From Selenomonadaceae bacterium (GTDB lineage: Bacteria > Bacillota > Negativicutes > Selenomonadales > Selenomonadaceae), in NCBI GenBank assembly GCA_017484005.1, contig JAFUTY010000004.1:21358-85357 (forward strand): a DNA stretch of 64,000 nucleotides, read 5' to 3'. The translations under genes were made by a program, and so were the position numbers. Shown one piece after another: positions 27,699 through 36,583 of the stretch (its first letter is position 1; each line of letters opens with the position of its first letter). The notes under the pieces are model-generated. The model did not search any database. It was not told where the DNA came from and saw only the letters and a list, made by a program, of their open reading frames with translations.

Positions 27699-29813
27699 AT
27701 GGCACTCGATAAGGACAAGATCATGCAGGGAATGCAGAAATTTGGCGGTGCGATGTATGCACCAGTAATCTTGTTTGCATTCTTCGGTCTCACGGTGGCA
27801 CTTTCCATTGTCTGCAAAAACGAGGGATTGTTGGGAAGTCTTGCGGCTCAGGGAACTGTTTGGTATGACTTCTGGTATGTGGTAGAGCAAGGTGCTTGGA
27901 CAGTCTTTTCACAAATGCCGATTTTGTTTGCAATAGCTGTTCCAATCGGTTTTGCGAAGAAAGAACCTGCACGCTGCGCAATGGAAGCATTCGTCATTTA
28001 CATGGTTTTCAATTATTTCATTTCAGCTTTCTTGACATTGCACGGCGATTTCTTTGGAGTCGATTTTTCGCAGGATGCTGGAGCTGGAACAGGACTTGCA
28101 ATGATCGCCAACATCAAGACTTTGGATATGGGTATGCTGGGAGCAATTTTCATCGCATGCATCACGGCTTGGCTGCATAATCGATTTTACGATACAGATA
28201 TCCCTGATTGGCTCGGAATTTTCAAAGGTCCTGCATTTGTCGTTGCGATCGGCTTTGCAGTTATGATTCCAACAGCGTTTATTTTCTGCGAAGTATGGCC
28301 TGCAGTTCAACATGCGATAATGCAATTTCAAGATTTTCTCAAGACAAGCGGTATCGTTGGAGTCTGGGCTTATACTTTTTCTGAAAGAATTTTGCTGCCT
28401 GCAGGTTTACATCATTTCATCTATCTGCCGTTCATCTTTGGTCCTGCAGTATGTGATGGAGGAATTCAAGCTTATTGGCTGCAGCATCTTAACGACTTTG
28501 CGACAAGTGCACACAGTCTAGTCGAAATGTTCCCTGAAGGAGGATTTGCGCTTCATGGCAGTGCTAAAGTCTTTGGATTACCTGGAGCAGCATTGGCAAT
28601 TTATATGTGTGCAAAGCCAGAGAAAAGAAAGAAAACTGCAGCTCTTTTAATTCCTGCAACCTTGACAGCTATGCTCTGCGGAATCACTGAACCTTTGGAA
28701 TTTACATTCTTATTCGTTGCACCTCTTCTTTATGCAGTTCATGCAGTTTTGGCAGCTACTCTTTCATCGACACTCTACTTCTTCGGACTTTCAGGAAACT
28801 TCGGCGGCGGCTTGATCGATTGCTTCGTTCAAAACTGGATTCCTCTTTTCCCATATCATGCAGGAACTTACGTGATGCAATTGGTAGTTGGATTATGTTT
28901 CACGGCGATCTACTTCTTCGTATTTAGATTCTTGATTTTGAAATTCAACTATGAAACTCCAGGTCGAACTGCAGATGATGTTGATGACAAGCTTTTCACT
29001 AAAGCTGATTATCAAGCGAAAAAAGAAATGGAAGAAATGGGATTGGGTGACAATCCTCTCGCAATTAAGGCAAAAGTTTTCCTCGATAATCTCGGCGGTC
29101 CGTCGAATATTAAAGAAGTTACAAACTGCGCAACTCGTCTTCGCGTGACAGTCAACAATCCAGATAAAGTTGCTCCTGTTTCAAAATTTAATAAGGCTGG
29201 CGCGTTCGGTCTAGTTAAGAATGGTCATGCCGTTCAAGTCATTGTTGGACTTTCAGTTCCTCAAGTTCGAAGCTACTTCGATGCTTTCTTGAAAGGCGAT
29301 ACCATTTCTGAAATTCCTGCAGCGAGCAAAGTTTCAAAATCTGCAAGTGATACAAGTCTCGCAATGAAATTGACAGCTTTCATTTCTGGAAAACTTATCG
29401 ATATGACTGAAGTTCAAGATGCAATGTTTTCTCAAAAAATGATGGGCGATGGCGTTGCGATTGAACCTACAGGCGACACGGTTGTTGCTCCAGCTGACGC
29501 TGAAATTACAATGGTCACTGAAGAAAGTTTGCATGCTGTAGGTTTGAGATTGAATAACGGCGCGGAATTGCTCATTCATATTGGAATTGACACAGTTAAT
29601 CTCGGCGGCAAAGGTTTTGAACTTTTGGTAAAACAGGGCGACATGGTTAAAGCTGGGACTCCACTCGTGAAATTTGATTCTAAGATCATTAAAGAAAATG
29701 GTTATCAAAATACTGTAATTCTGGCTGTGACAAATTTCAGCGAATATCCTCAAATGAAAAAATCTGAGGATCAAGAAGTCAAGGTCGGCGAATCCGTGAT
29801 AATGACGTTCTGA
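27699..29813 (+). CDS. Alpha-glucoside PTS permease EIICBA
   Basis: This 704-residue permease imports and phosphorylates an alpha-glucoside such as maltose or trehalose. EIIC comes first (about 1-425, many membrane segments, with GITEPLEFTFLFVAP near 328). EIIB follows (about 450-530, phospho-Cys in VTNCATRLRVTV near 473), then EIIA (about 560-704, phospho-His in LLIHIGIDTVN near 629). The EPLEF form of the motif points to the alpha-glucoside/glucose branch. GGGGGAGG precedes the ATG. With a complete set of domains it contrasts with the gutted PTS gene at 4.95-6.67 kb. A glucosidase gene follows. Confidence 0.9.
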   Translation: MALDKDKIMQGMQKFGGAMYAPVILFAFFGLTVALSIVCKNEGLLGSLAAQGTVWYDFWYVVEQGAWTVFSQMPILFAIAVPIGFAKKEPARCAMEAFVIYMVFNYFISAFLTLHGDFFGVDFSQDAGAGTGLAMIANIKTLDMGMLGAIFIACITAWLHNRFYDTDIPDWLGIFKGPAFVVAIGFAVMIPTAFIFCEVWPAVQHAIMQFQDFLKTSGIVGVWAYTFSERILLPAGLHHFIYLPFIFGPAVCDGGIQAYWLQHLNDFATSAHSLVEMFPEGGFALHGSAKVFGLPGAALAIYMCAKPEKRKKTAALLIPATLTAMLCGITEPLEFTFLFVAPLLYAVHAVLAATLSSTLYFFGLSGNFGGGLIDCFVQNWIPLFPYHAGTYVMQLVVGLCFTAIYFFVFRFLILKFNYETPGRTADDVDDKLFTKADYQAKKEMEEMGLGDNPLAIKAKVFLDNLGGPSNIKEVTNCATRLRVTVNNPDKVAPVSKFNKAGAFGLVKNGHAVQVIVGLSVPQVRSYFDAFLKGDTISEIPAASKVSKSASDTSLAMKLTAFISGKLIDMTEVQDAMFSQKMMGDGVAIEPTGDTVVAPADAEITMVTEESLHAVGLRLNNGAELLIHIGIDTVNLGGKGFELLVKQGDMVKAGTPLVKFDSKIIKENGYQNTVILAVTNFSEYPQMKKSEDQEVKVGESVIMTF

Positions 29814-29823
29814 AAAATTTTTA

Positions 29824-29856
29824 GGGGTTAGTGAAAAATCTAGCCCCATCTTTTTT
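29824..29856 (+). terminator. Intrinsic terminator or attenuator between PTS and glucosidase genes
   Basis: The stem GGGGTTAG/CTAGCCCC (one G-U pair) is followed by ATCTTTTTT, inside the operon and just before the ribosome site of the glucosidase gene. It probably lowers expression of the downstream genes relative to the permease. Confidence 0.7.
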
Positions 29857-29877
29857 ATCAGAAAGGAGAAAAATGCT

Positions 29878-31572
29878 GTGGGAAATTTGAAATGGTGGCA
29901 AAAAACTGTTGTCTACCAAGTCTATCCAAAAAGTTTTCTTGATACAACTGGCAACGGTCAAGGTGACATTCGAGGAATCACTCAAAAATTGGATTATCTG
30001 AAAAGTCTGGGCATCGGAGCAATTTGGCTCACTCCGATTTACTCCTCGCCGATGGTTGACAACGGTTATGACATCGCGAATTATACGGCGATTGATCCTT
30101 CATACGGCACAATGACAGACTTCGAAAATCTGATTTCTGAAGCTGACAAACGCGGAATCAAAATCGTCATGGATTTGGTATACAATCACAGCTCAGATCA
30201 AAATGCTTGGTTTTTGGAGTCGAAAAAAGATAAAACCAATTCAAAAGCGGACTGGTATATCTGGCGCGATGCAAAGTCTGATGGTTCAGCACCGACGAAT
30301 TGGAGAAGTATTTTTGGCGGATCGGCATGGACTTGGTGTGAAGAAAGACAGCAATTCTATCTGCATACTTTCGCCAAGCAGCAGCCGGATCTGAATTGGG
30401 AAAATCCGGAAGTTCGTCAAGCACTTTATGACGCGGCAAATTTCTGGCTTGATAAAGGAGTGGGCGGTTTCAGAATTGACGCGATTGTTTATATCAAGAA
30501 GCCTCAAAATTTTGTCGATGGAAAACCTGATAGTGCAGACGGAATGATAAACATTCATTCAATGACTGCAAACACTTCAGGAATTTTGGATTTTCTCCGC
30601 GAATTCAAGGAAAAAGTTTTCGAGGGCAAAGATATTTTCACGGTTGCCGAAGCGAACAGCGTCCGTCCCGATGAACTTGAGCAATGGGTTGGCAAAAATG
30701 GTGTCTTTGATATGCTTTTCGAATTTAATCACACGAATTTGGAGTTTACAAATGGCGAGATCTGGTGTCAAGCGACAGGATATAAACCTGAATTGATTCC
30801 TAAACTGAAAAAATGTTTGACTGCTAGTCAAATGGCAACTGCAAACAATGGCTGGTATCCAATATTTTTTGAGAATCACGATCAACCGCGCTGCACTCGT
30901 CATTTCTTTCCGGATAACTCAAATCATTTTGTCACGGCGAAAACAATGGCAGCAGTTCTGATGACTTTGCGCGGAACTCCATTCATCTTCGAAGGACAAG
31001 AACTCGGAATGGACAATGTGATCTGGGATTCAATTGAAAAATACAACGATATTTCTTCACATGGACAATATAATTTAGCAAGAACTGAGGGGTATAACGA
31101 TGAAGATGCAATGAAATTTATTCATCGTTATAGTCGTGACAATGCAAGAACTCCAATGCAATGGTCAACAGGGCTCAATGCTGGATTTACTTCAGGAACG
31201 CCTTGGCTGCCTGTTCATGAAGATTTTGCAAATTGCTGCGTTGAAACGGAAGATATCGACAAAAATTCTGTTTTGAATTTCTATCGTGAGCTTGCAAATT
31301 TGAGAATCTCGGAAAAATATGGAGAAATTCTGCAGCAGGGGGATTACAAAGAAATTTCACTGAATGAAATGATTTACTCATTCTGCAGAAGTTTTGACAA
31401 TAAAAAAGTCATAACACTCGCGAATTTCAGCGGCGAAATCTTGAATTATGATCTGCCGGAAATTTCTCGAGCCGAGATTGTAATTTCGACTCAACAGGGA
31501 AATCAGAAAGGGATTCTGCGTCCTTATGAGGCAGTTTGCTATTATCTTGAAGAGGAGCGCGACGTCAAATGA
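29878..31572 (+). CDS. GH13 alpha-glucosidase / phospho-alpha-glucosidase
   Basis: This 564-residue enzyme of glycoside hydrolase family 13 should hydrolyse the sugar imported by the adjacent PTS. Motifs are in order: WWQKTVVYQVYPKSF at the start, MDLVYNHSS near 96, GGFRIDAI with the nucleophile Asp near 200, the acid/base Glu in FTVAEANS near 258, and FENHDQPR near 327. This fits the oligo-1,6-glucosidase and trehalose-6-phosphate hydrolase branch; which substrate it takes cannot be settled here. The GTG start has AAAGGAG upstream. Its stop overlaps the HAD gene (ATGA). Confidence 0.9.
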   Translation: MGNLKWWQKTVVYQVYPKSFLDTTGNGQGDIRGITQKLDYLKSLGIGAIWLTPIYSSPMVDNGYDIANYTAIDPSYGTMTDFENLISEADKRGIKIVMDLVYNHSSDQNAWFLESKKDKTNSKADWYIWRDAKSDGSAPTNWRSIFGGSAWTWCEERQQFYLHTFAKQQPDLNWENPEVRQALYDAANFWLDKGVGGFRIDAIVYIKKPQNFVDGKPDSADGMINIHSMTANTSGILDFLREFKEKVFEGKDIFTVAEANSVRPDELEQWVGKNGVFDMLFEFNHTNLEFTNGEIWCQATGYKPELIPKLKKCLTASQMATANNGWYPIFFENHDQPRCTRHFFPDNSNHFVTAKTMAAVLMTLRGTPFIFEGQELGMDNVIWDSIEKYNDISSHGQYNLARTEGYNDEDAMKFIHRYSRDNARTPMQWSTGLNAGFTSGTPWLPVHEDFANCCVETEDIDKNSVLNFYRELANLRISEKYGEILQQGDYKEISLNEMIYSFCRSFDNKKVITLANFSGEILNYDLPEISRAEIVISTQQGNQKGILRPYEAVCYYLEEERDVK

Positions 31573-32342
31573 AAATTGCAGCCAGCGACTATGATGGAAC
31601 TTTATTCCGCAATGACGAAATTTCTGCAATTGACGCTGACGGCGTGAATCAATGGAGAGCTGCAGGAAACAAATTCGGTGTTGTCTCCGGTCGTGACTAT
31701 GGAATGTTGATGCCCCAGCTCAAGCATTACGGAATTGCATCTGACTATGTGATTTGCAATAATGGCGGCTTGATCTGCAAAGTGGATGGAACTGCACTTT
31801 GGCAGGGAAATATTCCTGTCGAAATCTTGGCTGAAATTGCATCTGAACCTTGCGTTCAGACTTCTTTTCATTTTGCATTTTCTGCTGCAGACACGACTTA
31901 TCTTTGCCATGAAAGCGAAGGCTCTTGGATTATGCGTGAGGCCAGGCAGTGGGATTTTCAGATAAAAAAAATCACTGAAAAAGAAATTCTAAACCTTCCG
32001 CAAATTCATCAATTTTCCTTGGGATATATCACTGCGGAAGAATCGTTTTCAGCTAGTGAAATTCTCAATGAAAAATACGGAGAGACAATTCATGCATATC
32101 CTAATCGCTGCAGTTTGGATATCACTCCAAGCGCAGTGAGTAAACGTCAAGGAATTGAAAAATTGCTTGATCTCATGAATTGGAAAGGCGCGGAAGTCTT
32201 TGCTATTGGCGATGAAATAAACGATCTGCCTATGCTCAAAGCATTTAACGGCTTTACAGTTGATACTGCGCGAAAAGAAATTCAGCGGCAAGTGAAAAAT
32301 ATTTTTTCAGGAGTCGGTGAAATGTTAATCAAAAACATCTAA
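31569..32342 (+). CDS. Cof-type HAD phosphatase
   Basis: This 257-residue haloacid-dehalogenase hydrolase has the catalytic DYDGTLF (Asp near 7 and 9), a Ser/Thr motif around VVSGRDYG near 40, a Lys near SKRQG, and GDEINDLPML near 214. Such Cof proteins remove phosphate from sugar phosphates or related compounds. It overlaps the glucosidase stop by 4 bases and is the last gene of the operon, so it may dephosphorylate glucose 6-phosphate or the imported sugar phosphate to relieve sugar-phosphate stress. Confidence 0.88.
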   Translation: MKIAASDYDGTLFRNDEISAIDADGVNQWRAAGNKFGVVSGRDYGMLMPQLKHYGIASDYVICNNGGLICKVDGTALWQGNIPVEILAEIASEPCVQTSFHFAFSAADTTYLCHESEGSWIMREARQWDFQIKKITEKEILNLPQIHQFSLGYITAEESFSASEILNEKYGETIHAYPNRCSLDITPSAVSKRQGIEKLLDLMNWKGAEVFAIGDEINDLPMLKAFNGFTVDTARKEIQRQVKNIFSGVGEMLIKNI

Positions 32343-32357
32343 ATCTACTCTTGTTCT

Positions 32358-32430
32358 GGCGAAATTGGCGAATTTCGGGAAAAAAATAACCTCAACCTGA
32401 TGAATCGAGGTTATTTTTTTTACGAAAGTT
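32358..32430 (+). repeat. Right copy of the 73-bp repeat; acts as operon terminator
   Basis: This is the counterpart of 26638-26710. Here the hairpin AATAACCTC/GAGGTTATT (32385-32393 with 32407-32415) is intact and followed by T-rich sequence, so it ends the PTS operon transcript. Confidence 0.85.
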
Positions 32431-32452
32431 GCTGTAACGCTACAGTCTGAAT

Positions 32453-33150
32453 TCACCGAAAGACGAAATTTAATTCTTTGAACGAATCCCACTGATGCAT
32501 TCCAAATATGGAATCGACATCGATACAGTTTTCAACATACTCGAATCTATCTAATTCATCTACGTCCGAGATAATATCGATAACTTTTTGAATTGTCGCA
32601 TCAAGTTGTGATCGATCAATATACTCGTGAAGAGTATGTGCACTGTAGTATCCACTCGAAAGATTGACTGCCGCTACTCCAAGTTCCGGTGCAAGGAGAC
32701 TGATATCGGAAAAAGAGCCTCGCGCTGTTTTGAATCCTTTGCTACAAATATACGTTTCAAAATCATGGTTGTCGCAATCATAGAAAACAGCGTCATTATT
32801 CCCTCTACGATCAATTTCCATAATGAACTTCAATTTGCCGATGGCTTCAGGTAGCTTTCTTTCCTTGTGCGCAATACAGAAATATTCAGCACCGATGTCA
32901 CCTATTTCTTCGTCGCAGGTAAACAATAACCATGGTTTGAGTTCAGAAAGATTGTAAATTTGGACAAGCGCAAAAACACCGCAACGATCGTCTCCACCAA
33001 TTCCTTGCGGCGACATCAATATATTTCCATCAGCGGAAACGCAAATATCACGGACAGGTTTTTCATGGACAGTATCAAGATGCGCCACGAGCATGATTGG
33101 AATTTCTCCATGCACGAGAATGAAATTCTTGAGATTTTGGATAGTAATGC
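32453..33150 (-). pseudogene. M20-type metallopeptidase, N-terminus lost
   Basis: About 230 residues match an M20-like zinc peptidase: IMLVAHLDTVH (metal His), GIGGDDRCGVFALV, LLFTCDEEIGDIGAEYF (catalytic Glu), MEIDRRGNNDAVFYD, and a late YYSAHTLHEYI. The usual ~30 residues before the first motif are missing. The frame upstream of about 33150 is only another reading of the zinc-ribbon gene on the same strand, so the two genes appear fused by a deletion with a frame change. The nearest in-frame ATG (33217) lies inside that neighbour. All metal ligands seem present, but correct expression is doubtful. Confidence 0.6.
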
Positions 33151-34430
33151 TCGCAATGCTCGCAGAAACTATAATATTCATCCAAACAGCGTTCGCAAAC
33201 ACGAATGTGCTCACCATTGCGATTTATGACTTCGGTAGTTTCATAACAATACTCTTCACATTCTTGACAGAGTTCATGCCTGTCAGGATCGCAATCGACG
33301 CAATATAATCCCTCAGAAATTTCGCAACCGCACGAGATACACAATCCATAATCACCAACGGTAAATGTCTCAAAATCATCAGAATGGTCGGCACGGATTG
33401 AAATCTTTGCATCAAAGTCACTATATAGCCAATCAGAATATCCTCCAAAACTGTAACTTGGTTTTATTGAAACCAATTGATCGTTTCCGCAATATTTTTC
33501 TGTCTTCCATAAATTTGGAACTCCCTCAAGTTCTGAAAGCTCGCGTTGCACCAAATCGCGATAAATTTTCGATTCGGTTTGCGCTCCACGTGTTCCACCT
33601 TGAGTATTGTAAAGCCGACTCTGTAAAAGTAGACCATTGTCCGGCTGATACATGAAAAGTTGTCGCGTTGTTTTTCGATTGTTTAGTGTTTCGGGATTAT
33701 TTGGATCGGATGCTGTGAATACAATGAAAGTCACTTTATCACGAGCATAACCGGTGCAACCACAGTTGTAGTTATATTCGGTCGAATTGAAAGAATGACA
33801 TGAAGTCATCATTGAGCCACGTTTGTCTTCTTTTGGATTGCTCATCGTCAGAAAATGCGCAGGATTTATTGACATGAATAACTTAAAGTCAATTTTGCGG
33901 CTTGAAAGTTCATCGGCGAATTGCGCAAATAAATGCTGAAATTCACTGCCTGCAGAGTCGTCTGTCACGTTCAAGGAATCACATAATGCCTTGAAGATCC
34001 TGCTACGTTTTTTCCTCGGAGCATATGCAGATGGCGCAAGCTCTTTTATTGCAGCGATATATTCCTCAGGATTGTCATTAGGCTTCACGAAGAAACAGAT
34101 GGCACGTTCAATCAAATTACGTTTTTCGTAGTTCGATTCATATCTGGCACGCCAAAGAATAGAATTCGCAAGATCGTAAGCAAGTTCATAATCTGGATCG
34201 TGTGTTTTTGTTCCATTGATGACTATTGACTGAAGATTTTCATCCCAGCCCGCAGATTTTCTGAAGAGTTCACGCAGATCTTGTTTGCTTTTGATTGCAT
34301 CATCAGCCAAGCAATCGACAAATCCATCTGAAATATCAGAAAGAATCGTTGTGGCTTTTGTGTATTTGAAATAATCGTTGATGGCAGTTCGGATGTTATC
34401 GCGCGTGAGCTTTTTCAATGTATTATCCAT
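33075..34430 (-). CDS. Phage/plasmid-type protein with C-terminal zinc ribbons
   Basis: This ~451-residue protein starts at an ATG (34430) 7 bases after GGAGG. The first 200 residues are helical and charged. A central region holds MTSCHSFNSTEYNYNCGCTGYARD. The C-terminal part has a row of Cys pairs (CISCGCE, YCVDCDPDRHELCQECEEYC, CERCLDEYYSFCEHCEHYY), likely zinc-binding. I do not recognise a named family; similar proteins occur in phages. The last ~20 codons overlap the M20 relic in another frame and probably are not original, so the true C-terminus was cut. Confidence 0.6.
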   Translation of the reverse strand: MDNTLKKLTRDNIRTAINDYFKYTKATTILSDISDGFVDCLADDAIKSKQDLRELFRKSAGWDENLQSIVINGTKTHDPDYELAYDLANSILWRARYESNYEKRNLIERAICFFVKPNDNPEEYIAAIKELAPSAYAPRKKRSRIFKALCDSLNVTDDSAGSEFQHLFAQFADELSSRKIDFKLFMSINPAHFLTMSNPKEDKRGSMMTSCHSFNSTEYNYNCGCTGYARDKVTFIVFTASDPNNPETLNNRKTTRQLFMYQPDNGLLLQSRLYNTQGGTRGAQTESKIYRDLVQRELSELEGVPNLWKTEKYCGNDQLVSIKPSYSFGGYSDWLYSDFDAKISIRADHSDDFETFTVGDYGLCISCGCEISEGLYCVDCDPDRHELCQECEEYCYETTEVINRNGEHIRVCERCLDEYYSFCEHCEHYYPKSQEFHSRAWRNSNHARGAS

Positions 34431-34448
34431 TGTAAATTCCTCCACAAA

Positions 34449-34482
34449 TAAAAAAGCCCTGTACAACAAGTACAGGGCTGAT
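34449..34482. terminator. Hairpin terminator in the leader of the zinc-ribbon gene
   Basis: The stem AGCCCTGTAC/GTACAGGGCT with a short loop is flanked by T6 in the minus direction. It follows the stop of the gene at 34491 and sits 10 bases before the GTGGAGG ribosome site of the next gene. Confidence 0.85.
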
Positions 34483-34490
34483 AAATTTAC

Positions 34491-35073
34491 TTAACGTATT
34501 TCAATGAATCGAATATCTGCCTTTTCAAAATCATTCGGAACGGAATCTAGAAAAGCCAGCAATTGCCAAGTCCATTTACCGACGAATTCATATCCAATTC
34601 CATCTTTGTGAAAATCACCGCAACCACGATTATTTCCAATCGCTGTAAGCAATGGCAGTGGATGAATAATCCAGCCACTGTTATCGACACAGTTTGATTT
34701 ATATTCGTTGAGATCAATGTATTGACGTGAATCGTAGTTGATCAAAAATTTGTCATCGAGAGTAAAATCAGATGTTTGACAAGCGATAGATTTAACACGA
34801 TTCCCCCAAACCTTTTTGTAGCTTGGACGAACAACAGTCGCCGGCAAGTCAAACTTAAAATCATCTTGCTCATTAGCATAATCTCCAACCCACGCCACTC
34901 GACTTGGTATATTATAGAAAAATTCAGAGAATGCGTTGCAAAATGGATTTTGCCACCACGAATGCTCTATCAGTTTTGCAAATGTATATTCTCCATCGAC
35001 GGAGCGATCAAAAACCTTACAGTGCAAGCCATAAACATCTCAGAGAATCGGTTTGAAATTATTGCCCCATGCA
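34491..35073 (-). pseudogene. Phage-like hypothetical protein with broken N-terminus
   Basis: The open frame (35027 to 34491, TTG start) gives 178 residues beginning MHCKVFDRSVDGEYTFAKLI and containing WWQNPFCNAFSEFFY and PSRVAWVGDYA. No family is recognised. Upstream, AGGAGG and an ATG at 35073 are well spaced. From there the coding appears to read MG, then a one-base shift, NNFKPIL, a TGA, and DVYGLHCKVF. So the original gene probably began at 35073 and has since gained a frameshift and a nonsense codon. A TTG start without a good ribosome site could still give a shortened protein. Confidence 0.55.
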
Positions 35074-35081
35074 GATTCCTC

Positions 35082-35969
35082 CTATGCTTCATCCATTTTT
35101 GCAATGAGTTTTTGAGCGTGCGGACAATTTTCTCGAGCAACACAGTATCCTAAACATTTTTTGTCATTCCATCGCTCGTGCAGAGAACAAATTGGAGGAA
35201 GAATTTTCATTTTCAGTGCCGTTTTCAAAGCCTTCGCTTTATGTGAAAAATATTTTTTCAGCCAAACGTCGCTGATTTTGTTGATCGGAATTATGTAGAC
35301 AGGTTTGTCGATTCCTCGTTCAGATGCAATTCGAAGATTTGAATCTCGACACAATGCTTGAATATACATACGATTAACCTTGAAACCAGTACGTTCAAGC
35401 AACATTCGATAGTAATTTAGTTGGATCGCCCAATCTTGCAAATCTCTGAATCCATCATATCGAAACTCTTTACGAGTTCTAGATTGACCTTTTCTTGTAC
35501 CAGTCTTGTAGATTTCACCAGTTGGAACATCGACTTTGTAAATGCCCAATGCTTTCATGAGTTTGAAACTCGATGTGACTTTTAAATCACCGAGAACCCC
35601 TTCTTCGGAATCAATAATTTTTCCGCACAAATCGAATTGCCCTGACGTAACATCATCCCTTAGACGATCTTCAGAGAGAATTTCTCCTTGAGTGTTGCAT
35701 TCGTTGATTGAGTGAATAGCTTGCCCTTGCAATGCATAAAGGATCGAGGCAGGCTCTACTGCATAATCAGTGACCTTTTTGAGAAAAGTTTCGCGTGTTC
35801 CTGCTATGAGTTCAGTGACAGTTGGTTCGGAAATTTTACGATTGAGAGATTTTGCAATTGCTCGCAACGTTGGTAAGAACATGCAACGTTGTTGATTTGG
35901 ACAGCAACGTAGACAATTATGAATTTCGACACGTTGCCCATCAGGACAAATAAATTGAGTTGCTGGCAT
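35082..35969 (-). CDS. PD-(D/E)XK nuclease-family protein, Cas4/RecB-like
   Basis: This ~295-residue protein has the nuclease core GQFDLCGKIID...GVLGDLKVTSS (Asp and the D-x-K pair, near 130-150) and a later helix with QLNYYRMLL. Cys residues cluster at both ends (CLRCCPNQQRC near 18-28, and CSLHERWNDKKCLGYCVARENC near 255-285), as in Cas4-like exonucleases that bind an iron-sulphur cluster. No cas genes or CRISPR array are near, so a phage-type recombination nuclease is more likely. The ATG at 35969 has GGAGGTG upstream; a longer start is less likely. Confidence 0.7.
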   Translation of the reverse strand: MPATQFICPDGQRVEIHNCLRCCPNQQRCMFLPTLRAIAKSLNRKISEPTVTELIAGTRETFLKKVTDYAVEPASILYALQGQAIHSINECNTQGEILSEDRLRDDVTSGQFDLCGKIIDSEEGVLGDLKVTSSFKLMKALGIYKVDVPTGEIYKTGTRKGQSRTRKEFRYDGFRDLQDWAIQLNYYRMLLERTGFKVNRMYIQALCRDSNLRIASERGIDKPVYIIPINKISDVWLKKYFSHKAKALKTALKMKILPPICSLHERWNDKKCLGYCVARENCPHAQKLIAKMDEA

Positions 35970-35985
35970 AATGCACCTCCACAAA

Positions 35986-36021
35986 TGCAAAAGCCCCGAC
36001 CGAATTGGTCGGGGCTTTTTT
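35986..36021. terminator. Hairpin terminator upstream of the nuclease gene
   Basis: AAAAGCCCCGACC/GGTCGGGGCTTTTTT forms a 13-bp perfect stem. It lies just before the ribosome site of the nuclease gene, as at 34449-34482. To its right, an AGGAGG with ATG-TTA-TAG (minus strand, about 36060-36076) looks like the leftover start of a deleted gene. Confidence 0.85.
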
Positions 36022-36098
36022 AGATGATTGACGATTCGACGTTAAGCTTTAAATTTTATCTATAACATTCGCCTCCTAATAAAACCAAAAGACATGAA

Positions 36099-36124
36099 AT
36101 GAATGAGCACCTCTGCTTATTCAT
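36099..36124. repeat. Inverted repeat between divergent genes
   Basis: ATGAATGAGCA and TGCTTATTCAT (10 of 11 paired, 4-base loop) lie about 100 bases before the XRE regulator start. It is a possible operator for that regulator or a short hairpin. The rest of 36022-36220 holds AT-rich promoter-like sequence and no gene. Confidence 0.45.
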
Positions 36125-36220
36125 ATATATAATATGCAATTAAAAATTTTTACTTTTACGATTCGAACACAAATAAAACTGTATGGTACATTTTTATTGC
36201 ACTTTAGGAGGAAAAAAAAC

Positions 36221-36583
36221 ATGCCTAACACATACTTCCAAAAACGACTCAGAGAACTGAGAATTGGCAAAAGACTCACAATGCAAGAGCTCGCGGATAA
36301 AATGGATGTAACTAAAAGCCGAGTGAACATGTGGGAAAACAATGGTACTGTTCCGAGAATGAATGTTCTAATCAAGTTAGCTAATTATTTTGGAGTCACA
36401 ACCGACTATCTACTTGGGAATGACGATACTTCCGGCATATCGCCTCAAAATCAAAAACTTAACCTACTTCAACGCAATCTTGGCAAACTGAACGCTGAAG
36501 AATTAGAAAAAGCCGAAGGTATGCTACGCGCAGTATTCACAGACATTTTTGACTCCGAGGACGATGAAAATGACTATATCTAA
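36221..36583 (+). CDS. XRE-family repressor
   Basis: This ~120-residue regulator has a helix-turn-helix of the Cro/CI type (FQKRLRELRIGKRLTMQELA, then VTKSRVNMWENNGTVPRM) in residues 5-60, followed by TTDYLLGNDD and an acidic C-terminus. TAGGAGG lies 9 bases before the ATG at 36221. It overlaps the ImmA-like gene, a pair typical of integrative elements in which ImmA cleaves the repressor after DNA damage. Confidence 0.9.
   Translation: MPNTYFQKRLRELRIGKRLTMQELADKMDVTKSRVNMWENNGTVPRMNVLIKLANYFGVTTDYLLGNDDTSGISPQNQKLNLLQRNLGKLNAEELEKAEGMLRAVFTDIFDSEDDENDYI

Noticed and set aside
35082..35969. Cas4 of a CRISPR locus
   Set aside because: The protein is Cas4-like, but no other cas gene or array lies within the window.
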